DNA of 64,000 nucleotides from positions 75,122,020-75,186,019 of the forward strand of contig CM039462.1 of assembly GCA_022414725.1 (NCBI GenBank), read 5' to 3'. The notes beneath the pieces are model-generated. The model had not been told where the DNA came from. It ran no database searches and saw only the letters and a list, made by a program, of their open reading frames with translations. This DNA is from Microglena sp. YARC (taxonomy: Eukaryota; Chlorophyta; Chlorophyceae; Chlamydomonadales; Chlamydomonadaceae). Positions within the stretch are counted from its first letter, which is position 1, and each line of letters opens with the position of its first letter. A program made the position numbers and the translations under genes. Below are positions 1-10,900 of the stretch, in pieces.

Positions 1-2
1 AC

Positions 3-320
3 GGACAGGAGGTGACCAACACCCTGTGGGCTTTTGCCAGGCTGGCAGAGCACGGCATGGGGGGGGCTTTGGCCAAAGCGGCGGGGGCGGTGGCGGCGGC
101 TGCTCAAGGGAAGAAGGGCGACCTGATGCCACGACATATTGCCAACGCAGGCTGGGCGTGTGCCAAGCTGGGGCAGGGGGAGAGGGCCCGGGCGCTGCTT
201 GCAGGGTGCGCGGCCAAGGTGGTGGCCATGAACATCCAGGAGCAGTCTATGTGTGCGTGGGCTCTGGCCTCTATTGGGGCGGACAAGGAGGGAGCTGAAG
301 TTTGCGCGGTGTTCTCGCAG
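3..320 (+). CDS. Exon A: OPR repeats 1-3 (5' incomplete)
   Basis: The frame is open from the window edge. TNTLWAFARLAEHG, HIANAGWACAKLGQG and SMCAWALASIGAD are three repeat cores spaced 42 and 35 residues apart, with Ala-rich helices between them. It ends TTC TCG CAG followed by GTGGGT, a phase-0 donor. The real gene start lies upstream; the first GTG codon of this frame (12) is not a credible start. The coding-like Ala/Gly composition continues in exon B. Confidence 0.7.
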
Positions 321-3300
321 GTGGGTGGATGTTGCAGTATTAGAGACATTCACACACATTCACATTTGGTTTTTACTATTATTATTACTACAACAGCAAT
401 GTTTTCGCAGGTGGGTGGATGTAGCAGTGCTAGAGACATTCACATGTATTCATTTACCTTCACTTACATTCGATACTATTAGTACTACAACATAAATGTT
501 TTCGGATGTGGGTGGATGTGGCAGTATTAGAGACATTCACATATATTTGTTGGTACGCTTGCCACACTCCTTGGTGCGGCTCGCCAGGCTAAAAGGACTA
601 GGCCACCTCGCTAGGCTAAAAGGACTTGGCCACCTCGCTAAGCTAAAAGGACTTGACCATCTCAAAACTGATGAGGCGGAGGGGGAGGAGGAGAAGCCCT
701 CAACCCACAACAACCACTACACCAGCAATGTTTGTTCTCGCAGGTGGGTGCTGCAGCATTACTACAATACATTCATTGAGGCATTCACATTCATTCACAT
801 ACATTCACAATGTTCTCGCAGGTGGGTGCTGCAGCATTACTACGATATGTCCACAGAGACGTTCAATTTTTTTTGTTATTCATGCAACCTGAAAATGTTG
901 TTTTGTGACTAACAGACATTTTTCTTTAGGTCATCCCATAAATTATGTTGTATTGTATTATTGTATTCTACATTCTAAATTGTATTGTTTTGTATCGTTT
1001 GCATTGTATTGTATTATTGTATTCTACATTGTAAATTGTGTTGTATTGTATTTTATTGTATTGTATTGCATTGTATTGTATTGCATTGTATTGTATTGCA
1101 TTGTATTGTATTCCCATATCTCTATCTACATTCTGTCGATTATGAGACGATAGTTGGAAGACCCCCCGGAAGTTGTGGTGTGGGCTTGTCTTGGGTCAAC
1201 ACTGGCCTGCCTATGACAATGTAATGCAATACCCATGCGTCCTCCTGTCTAACACGCTTAGTGTATGCTCCCTGGTTTCCGTGTGTATGGCACGGGGGGA
1301 CTTAGAATGGGGAGACGGTGAGGTAGGTACTCGGGTCAACACTAACCTGCCTATGACAATGTAATGTATTGTAATGTAATGTTATGTAATGTATTGTATT
1401 GTATTGTGATGTACCCTGCAGGCCTTTCTATGACAAGTATCGCTTAGTAAACCCAAACCCTAAAACCTAAAACCTAATGTAATGTAATGTAATGTAATGT
1501 AATGTAATGTAATGTAATGTAATGTAATGTAATGTAATGTAATGTAATGTAATGTACCCTGCAGGCTGCTGCTCGGATTCGACGTGAAGGTGGGAATGCC
1601 CAGCAGCTCTCCACGCTGGCATGGGCCGCAGCCAAGCTAGGTCTGCAGGATGCTGTTCTCATGGACGCAATAGCATCAGCCGCAAATATTCCTCTCATCC
1701 AGAAGGTAATTGTATTGTTCTTTGTCTTCTGCTTCTGTTGATGCTGCTGCTTCTCCTTTTCTTTATTTATTCTTATTATATTTTTATTCTTATTCTTATT
1801 GTCTCTACCCCCCTCCCTGGTATACGCTCTGATGATGGGAGGCAGTACAGGCTGACAATGGACGGAATTGCATTTTGATGATAGGAGGCAATACAGTCTA
1901 ATGATAGAAGGAAATATAGTCTAATGATAGGAGGCGATACAGTCTAATGATATGAGGCAGTATCATCAGATAGTAATGCAAAACAGCAATGATTGTATGA
2001 GGTTTATATAAAAAAAAGTGCATTATTACGTGGCGTGAGGTTGAGGGGGCCAGCCCGTTTGCTTGCACTTGGTCCAACCACCAAGCACCAACCACCATTG
2101 TATGAGGTATTATACTTTCAACCACCAACCACCATTGTATGAGGTATCATTCTTTCAACCACCAACCACCAACCACCACTGTATGAGGTATCATTCTGTC
2201 AACCACCAACCACCAACCACCACTGTATGAGGTTCATTCTGTCAACCACCAACCACCATTGTATGAGGTATCATTCTGTCAACCACCAACCACCAACCAC
2301 CATTTTATGAGGTATCAACCACCAACCACCAACCACCATTGTATGAGGTATCATTCCTTCGACACCTTCCTCTATCAGCACCTCAATCATTCTATCATCA
2401 TTCTACTTCTTCCCCTTAGGCCACGGTCCATGACCTATCCCACCTTCTATGGGGCATGGCCAAGCTGGGATAGTTCGATGGGATAGACCGTGCACCCCAT
2501 ACCAGCATGCTGAAGGTATCATTCTGTCAACACCGTCCTCTATCAGCACCTTACTCATTATACCATCACTTCGCTGCTTCCCCTCAGGCCACGGTCCGAG
2601 ACCTGTCCCACCTCCAGTGGGGCATGGCCAAGCTGGGGGAGTTTGATGGGGTGGACAGTGCATCCTGTACCAGCATGCTCTATCGGCACCCTTAACACTA
2701 TATCATCACTTCACTGCTTCCCCTCAGGCCGTGGTCCGTGACCTGTCCCACCTCCTATGGGGCATGGGCAAGCTGGGGGAGTTCGATGGGATGGACCATG
2801 CATCCAGCATCAGCATGCTGAAGTAATCATTCTGTTAACAGCTTCCTCTATCAGCACCTTACTCATCATGTCATCACTTCACTTCTTCCCATCAGGCCAG
2901 GGTCCGTGATCTGCCCCACCTTCTATGGGGCATGGGCAAGCTGGGGGAGTTCGATGGGATGGACCATGCATCCAGCATCAGCATACTGAAGTTATCATTC
3001 TGTTAACAGCTTCCTCTATCAGCACCTTACTCATCATGTCATCACTTCACTTCTTCCCATCAGGCCACGGTCCGTGATCTGTCCCACCTTCTATGGGGCA
3101 TGGGCAAGCTGGGGGAGTTCGATGGGATGGACCATGCATCCAGCATCAGCATGCTGAAGGCATCATTATATCAACAGCTTCCTCTATCAGCACCTTACTC
3201 ATCATGTCATCACTTCACTTCACCCCATCAGGCCACGGTCCGTGATCTGTCCCACCTTCTATGGGGCATGGGCAAGCTGGGGGAGTTCGATGGGATGGAC

Positions 3301-6300
3301 CATGCATCCAGCACCAGCATGCTGAAGTAATCATTCTGTCAACAGCTTCCTCTATCAGCACCTTACTCATCATGTCATCACTTCACTTCTTCCCATCAGG
3401 CCACGGTCCGTGATCTGTCCCACCTTCTATGGGGCATGGGCAAGCTGGGGGAGTTCGATGGGATGGACCATGCATCCAGCATCAGCATGCTGAAGTAATC
3501 ATTCTGTTAACAGCTTCCTCTATCAGCACCTTACTCATCATGTCATCACTTCACTTCTTCCCATCAGGCCACGGTCCGTGATCTGCCCCACCTTCTATGG
3601 GGCATGGGCAAGCTGGGGGAGTTCTATGGGATGGACCATGCATCCAGCATCAGCATGCTGAAGTAATCATTCTGTTAACAGCTTCCTCTATCAGCACCTT
3701 ACTCATCATGTCATCACTTCACTTCTTCCCATCAGGCCACGGTCCGTGATCTGTCCCACCTTCTATGGGGCATGGGCAAGCTGGGGGAGTTCGATGGGAT
3801 GGACCATGCATCCAGCATCAGCATGCTGAAGGCATCATTATATCAACAGCTTCCTCTATCAGCACCTTACTCATTATCCCATAACTTCACTTCTTTCCCT
3901 TAGGCCACGGTCTGTGACCTGTTCCACCTTCTATGGGGCATGGCCAAGCTGGGGGACTACGATGGGGTGGACCGTGCACCCCGTACCAACATGCTGAAGG
4001 TATCATTCTATCAACACTGTCCTCTATCAGCACCTTACTCATTATACCATCTCCTTACTTCTTCCCATCAGGCCACGGTTCGTGATCTGTCCCACCTCCT
4101 GTGGGGCATGGCCAAGCTGGGGGAGTTCGATGGGGTGGACCGGGCGTCCCGCACCAGCCTGCTGAAGGCCCTGGTTGCTGAGTCAGCCGCCCGAGCCGAA
4201 CTCAGCGGCCTGGCCGGCGAGCGTGCGAATCCACGGGGAGTCCTGACCCTCCGATCTGCCGTGACCGTGCTGTGGTCGCTGGGTATTTTAGAGTGGTTCG
4301 GCGATCGGCACGTGGGGCAGCTGGTGGGCGCGTGCAAGCGGCTGCTGCAAGGCGGGTGCGAGAGCCCGACCAGCCAGGACATGTCAAACCTTGCCTGGGC
4401 GCTTGGTGCTCTGCGTTCCCAGGTAAGATGATGCTAGTCAGCACTTACCTGGTCAGCACTTCTTTCTTAAACCACCTAAACCACCTAAATCTAGACCACC
4501 AAAAACCATGCCAAACCTTGCCTGGGTGCTGAGTGCTCTGCGTTCCCAGGTAAGTTTAAGCCAGTCAGCACTTAGGTAGACAGCACTTGGCTAGTCAGCA
4601 CTTAGCTGGTCAGCACTTAGTTGGTCAGCACTCCTTTTCCTAAACCACCTTAACCATATAAACATAAACCACCTAAAACCATGCCAAACCTTGCCTGGGC
4701 GCTTGGTTCTCTGCGCTCCCAGGTAAAGTGAAGCTAGTCAGCACTTAGCTGGTAAGCATTTCTTTTTTAAACCACCTTAACCACCTATACCACCTAAAAC
4801 TAGACCACCTAAAACCATGTCAAACCTTTCTTGGGTGCTTGGTGCTCTGTGCTCCCAGGTAAGGTGAAGCTAATCAGCACTTCGCTAGTCAGCACTTAGC
4901 TGGTCAGCACTTCTTTTCCTAAACCACCTAAACCTAAACAACCTTCACCTAAACCACCTGAACCTAAAAAACCTAAACCCTAAACCACCTAAACCCAATT
5001 TCTGACCAGCTAAGTGCTGACCAGCTTCCCCCTATCACGCTCCCAGGCAGAGAAGGCAGCTGGGGGGTCACTCCAGCCACTAGTGCCCCTGCTGGGCGAA
5101 GCTGCAGCCGACGTGTTTGACAAGTTCAACTCAGCCATAGCCACCATCACCGCCATCGCCATCATCAAGGCCATAGGCATTACCATTGCCATAGCCATCA
5201 TCACACCCATAGCCACTGCCACCGCCAAACCCACCATCACTGCCATCGCCACTGCCACCGCCATTGCCATCATCACCGCCACCGCCATTGCCACCACTAT
5301 TACCACCATCACAACCGCCATCATTACCACCACCTCCACCTCAAGCACCATTACCACCATCACCATAATCATCATCACCATCACCACTCCCAGGCAGAGA
5401 AGGTGGCTGGGGATTCACTCCAGCGACTATTGCTCCTGCTAGGCAACGCCGCAGCCGACGTGTTTGACAAGTTCAACTCAGCCATCGCCACTGTCACGGC
5501 CATAACCACCATCACCCCCATAGCCACTTCCACCGCCATACCTACCGTCACCGACATAGCCATTGCCACCGCCATAGCCATCATCACGGCCACCCCCATG
5601 GCCATCACTATTACCCCCATCACCACCGCCACCATTGCCACTGCCATAGCCATCATCACGGCCACCCCCATGGCCATCACTATTACCCCCATCACCACCG
5701 CCACCGTTGCCACCACCACCATCACCATTACCACTCCCAGGCAGAGAAGGCGTCTGGGAAGTCACTCCAAGGACTACTGCCTCTGCTGGGCGACATGGCA
5801 GCGGACGCGTTTGACAAGTTCAACTCAGCCATAGCCACTGCCACCGCCATCGCCACCATCAACCCTACAGCCACCATCACCGCCATACCCACTGTCTCTG
5901 CCATAGCCACTGCCACCGCCATCGCCACCACTATTACGACCATCACCACAGCCACCATTATCATCATCACCATTACCACCATCACCATCACCATTTACAC
6001 TCCCAGACAGAGAAGGCTTCTGGGGAGTCACTCCAGCGACTGTTGTCCCTGCTGGGTGATGCTGCAGCTGTCGTGTTTGACAATTTCAACTCCGCCATCT
6101 CCACCATCAATGCTGTAGCCACCATCACCCCCATAGCCACTGCCACCGCCATTGCGAGCACTATTACCACCATCACCACCGCCACGATTACCATTACCAC
6201 CACTGCCATTACCACCATCACCATAACCACCATCACCATTAACACTCCTAGGCAGAGAAGGCTTCTGGGGAGTCACTCCAGCGACTATTACCCCTGCTGG

Positions 6301-7735
6301 GCGATGCTGCAGCAGACGCCTTCGACAAGTTCAACTCCCAGGAGCTGCTCAAGTTCCTCGCGGCGTTTGAGCGGGCGGGGGGGCACCATCCACGGCTGAA
6401 GAGCCTCTCAAGCGCTGTTCGCACCGTAGAGTACTCTTTCCCCTCAGTGGGTGGGGGCATAGACGGAGACGGGCTCAGTGTGAGGTCAGTTCTGTAGCAC
6501 GAACTCAGGGCCCCTATCAGTAAAACAATTTTGGGGAGTTGCTGTTTGCACCGTAGAGTACTCTTTCCCCTCAGTGGGTGGGGGCAGAGACGGAGACGGG
6601 CTCAGTGTGACGTGGGTGGGGGCAGGGCTCAGTGGGTGGAGGCAGGGGCGGAGACAGGTAAACAATTGTTTGGGGTTCTGTTCATCAGTTTGTTTTAGTT
6701 TTAGCCCCTTCTGATATCACGGTTGGGCAAGTCCTCTTGGCCTATTTGGCCTTCCTTGGGCTGCAACAACATACACAACATACACAACATACACAACATA
6801 CACAACGTACACAACATACACGACATACACGACATACACAACATACACAACATACACGACATACACGACATACACGACATACACGACAAACACGACATAC
6901 ACGACATACACGACAAACACAGGATGATGTTTCAGCCCCTCCTGATATCACGGTTGCGCAAGTCCCTTTCGCCTATTTGGTCTACCCCTGGACTTTAAAA
7001 ACATACACAACTTACAAAACACACACAACACACACAACATACACAACACACACAACATATACAACATACACTAAATACACCACACACACAACATACGCAA
7101 CGCCCACAGGCTGAAAGCCACGGTTCCCAATGCACTGGATGAGGAGAGTGCAGCTACAGCTGGACTGTAACAACAACCACAACTTACACAACATACACCA
7201 CATACACCACACACACAACATACACTAAATACACCACACCCACAACATACGCAACACACACAGGCTGAAAGCCACGGTACCCAATGCACTGGACGAAGAG
7301 GGTGCAGCAGCACGCGTGGACAACTCCTGCGGTGGCACTGGACGGCCCAACACCGGCGTCACAGTCTGGCAGGCATCGTACTTCTTGGCGGAGTGGCTGA
7401 GCCGCCTGCCGGCAGGCTTTCCTGGGAAGAAAGAGGCGGCGGGGGTTGTCGGGGCAAGCGCCCTGCGGGAGTCGCGGCCGCGGAAAGGCGGGTGGGTCGA
7501 AGGAGGGAGCTGGATGGGCGGGGCGGGTGGGGGTGGAGCTGGGGGCAGGCCTGGGACTACCGTCCATCGTGGCGGCCCGCTGCCTGGGAGTACATATGGT
7601 GGCCACAGATGGTGACCCCTCCACTCTGGATCTGCTGGCCCAGAATGCTGAGAGCAATGCCCCTGGAAAGGTGAGGATGGCATATTCATCTTCTTCTTTC
7701 TCTTCTTCTTTTGGGGGTTGGGTGTGTGGGGGAGT

Positions 7736-7780
<45 letters not shown>

Positions 7781-7805
7781 GGATGGTGTGTCGGTATGTG
7801 TGTGT

Positions 7806-7836
<31 letters not shown>

Positions 7837-7884
7837 GGGGGGGGGGTATGTTTGAAGGCGTCCTAAAAAGCTGGGTGGGGGGGG

Positions 7885-7915
<31 letters not shown>

Positions 7916-10900
7916 GGGCCTGGGACTACCGTCCATCATGGTAGCTCGCTGCCTGGGGGTACAGAAGGTTGCCACAGATGGGACCCCTCCACCCGGGATC
8001 TGCTGGCACAGAATGCCGAGAGTAATGCCCCTGGAAAGGTGAGGATAACATATTCACCTTTTTCTTTTTCTTTTTCTAGGTCTTCTTCTTCTGGGGTTAT
8101 GTGTGTGTGTGTGGTGGTGGTGGTGGTGGGGGGGGGGGGGGGAGGGGGTATCTGTTTATAAGGCCTCCTAAAAGCTGGGTGGGTGGGTAGGGAGGGATTG
8201 GAGCTAGGGGTAGGCCTGGGACTACCATCCATCATGGCAGCTTGCTGTCTGGGAGTGCAGATGGTAGCTACAGATGGAAACCCCTCCACTCTGGATCTGC
8301 TGGCACAGAATGCCGAGAGCAATGCCGCTGGAAAGGTGAGGATAACGTAATTATCTTCTTATTTTTCTTCTTATTTTAGGGGTTGGGTGTGTGTGGGGGT
8401 GGGATGGGGTGTGTGAGTGTGTGTGGTGTGGTGTTGGTGTGTAGGGGGGGCTCTGTTTGAAGGCCTCCTAGAAGTTGGGTGGGCGGGGCGGATGGGGTAG
8501 GAGCTAGAGGCAGGTGGCGACAGATGGTGACCCCTCCACTCCGGATCTGCTCCCGCAGAATGCCGAGAGCAATGCCCCTGGGAAGGTGAGGATGGCATAT
8601 TCATCATTTTTGTTTTTATTATTATTTTACAAATTAGTTTTGTGTTTGTTTGAAGGAATAGTAACTAGGACCTATGTTCTAGTAGTGAGCAGCTAAGTCC
8701 CACCAGTTATATCGTAGTAGCTAGGTCGGCGGGGGAGTGCGGGTGGAGCTAGGGGCAGGTCTGGGACTGCTGTCCTGCGCAGGGTACTACGTTTTGTCAT
8801 TTTGGGTTGCGCTTTTGACTCAACTGAAAACTGAAATCTGCGGGCTGCGCCCAGAGGGGTTTAAAATTTTGCATAAATCGGACAGTCGGGCTCTAAAACC
8901 TTGCGCGCTACCGCGCAATAGCGCGCGTCATGTACTACCCTGGTCCAGTGTGCTTGCAGGTGCAGGTGCACACCCTGGATTGGGTCATCCTGAGACCTCA
9001 GAAGTTCTTGGGCTTATAGCACCTTGTAGACCTGGTCCTTGCTTCTGATGTCATCTACCGGACTACCAGGAGGGGCTAATTGAAATATCCATTTGGTAAC
9101 AAGTCCTCGGCAGCATCCCAAGCTTTTTTTTTTCTTGCTGAACATTGGCGGAGAGTGTTGGCTGTCGGAACGACAGGTGGCAATGGAATGGAGCGGACTG
9201 AAGCCAGTAAGTTACGAAACCGTTGGCTGCGGTGTCAGGCTTCGTCTTGGGGGGGGGGGCAGTTGGACGGACGCACAGACGCGCGGACACACAGACAGAC
9301 AATGGGGTGACCCTAGAATGGGGGGCTTTTTCCTCTGGTAGCCCACATGTTCACCACTTTGTTTGTTTTCCTCTGGATACCAGAAGGGGGGGCTCTGCCA
9401 AAAACGAATAACATACTGTATGCATGTGCTTGTAGGTGCGTGTACACACCTTGGAGTGGGACACCCAGAGACATCAGAAGTGCCTAGGCCTAGAGCGCCC
9501 ATGTATGTTCATAAATCAATAAATAAATAATTCGCCTTGTTACAGGGTATGAGGTTGAAGGCCAGCCCGGTTGCTTGCTTTGTGGCCAACCACCATGTAT
9601 GTTCATGTATGTTACAGGCAAGGGGTGGCTAGGGGTGTAGCTGTACCTGACATACTGTATGCACGTCCTTGCAGGTGCGAGTATACACCCTAGAGTGGGG
9701 CACCAAGAGTCCTCAGAATTTCTCGGGCCTAGAGCACCATGCAGACCTCGTCCTTGCTTCCGACTTCATCTAATGAAATACCAGGAGGGGCTAATTGAAA
9801 GACCCACTTGATACAAACGGAAAACATACTGTATGCATGTCCTTGCAGGTGCGTGTACACACCCTAGAGTGGGGCACCAAGAGTCCTCAGAAGTTCTTGG
9901 GCCTAGAGCACCGTGCAGACCTCGTCCTTGCTTCCGACGTCATCTACGGCAACGACGTCACCAAGTGGCGGCTCCTCCTGGAGACCCTACGTGACCTGTC
10001 AGGTCCACACACGTTGGTGGTGCTGGCCAACATGCAGCGCTATCCTCTCACACACCCGCTGAGTGAGGCAACGCTCATCAAGGAGGAGCTTGTGAAGGTG
10101 GGCTTTGAGGCTTCACGGCTACCACAAGAGGCACTACACCCTGAAGGCCGGGGGAATGGGGGAGCCAATAGCTGTTGCGTGTACCTCTGCCGCCTGGCCA
10201 AGGGGGCAGGTGGAAAGGAGGAGGAGGTGGAGGAGGAGATCGAGGGGGAGGAGGAGGAGGAAAGGGGTGTTGGGAAGGGTAGTAAAAAGAGGAAGAGTGC
10301 AGACGGAGGCAGTGTGAACCAACGGAAGAAGGGGGGTTCAAACAAGGGTAAGAAACAGGAGGAGGAGGGGGAGGAGGAGGAGCATGAGGAGGAGGAGAGC
10401 TCCGTCAAGAAGATGAAAAGGAAGGTGAAGGAGAGCTCTGTTAAGAAAACTAAACAGGCGGAGGAGGAGGAGGAGGATGACGAGGAAAAGGGCTCTATAA
10501 AGAAATTGAAGAAAGAGAAGGAGAGGAAGAAGCAGAATGAAAGTTTAACCAAGGACAGGAAAAAGGAGGAGGAAAAGGGGGAGGAGGAGAAAGCAGGATC
10601 AAGCAAAAATAAAAGGCATAAGGAGGATGGCTCCAGCAAGAAGAAGAGCATAGAGAAGGAGGAGAAGGCTGATGAGGATGATGATGGGGAGGAGAAGAGG
10701 GTATCTAGAAAGAAGAGGAAGAAGAAAAGGGATGAGGAGGAGGAGGAGGAGGAGGAGGGATCTACAAAGAACGTGAAGAAGGAGAAGAAGAAAAAGAAAA
10801 GGGAGGAGGAGGATGGCAATAGTAAATCAATATATAGTATGCCTTTTATGAGGCGTAAGGTTGAGGGGGCCAGCCCGTTTGCTTGCACTGGGGCCAACGA

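Larger units (their letters stand above)
7671..9848 (+). repeat. Intron F-G: decayed copies of exon F and of the start of exon G
   Basis: Exon F copies end in the same AAG|GTGAGGAT donor at 8038, 8335 and 8585, with a further copy cut short at 8779 by a MITE. Their 5' parts have collapsed into poly-G (7740-7912 holds G runs of 20-30). Exon G starts with TTGCAG or TTGTAG acceptors recur at 8960, 9436 and 9675; the first has an in-frame stop and the third breaks at its DVIY motif. 9081-9400 also holds dispersed repeat D, shared with 14300-14520. Confidence 0.72.

Noticed and set aside
1445..1480. Telomere-like CCCTAAAACCTAAAACC, with a similar stretch at 4925-4995
   Set aside because: Only two or three imperfect units, embedded in other simple repeats within introns; not a telomere and too short to call an interstitial one.
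2420..3999. Ladder units as ten real constitutive exons
   Set aside because: Joining them would give a 32-residue Trp spacing instead of 38, copy 1 has a stop, copy 2 has no donor and four donors would shift frame. Skipping to 4072 restores the 38-residue period.
5014..6399. Ala/Ile/Thr-rich forward and Met/Val-rich reverse proteins
   Set aside because: They come from the GCC/ATC/ACC trinucleotide repeats in intron C-D.
7184..7975. 263-codon Pro-rich minus-strand frame
   Set aside because: It is antisense to exon E/F and to poly-G tracts.
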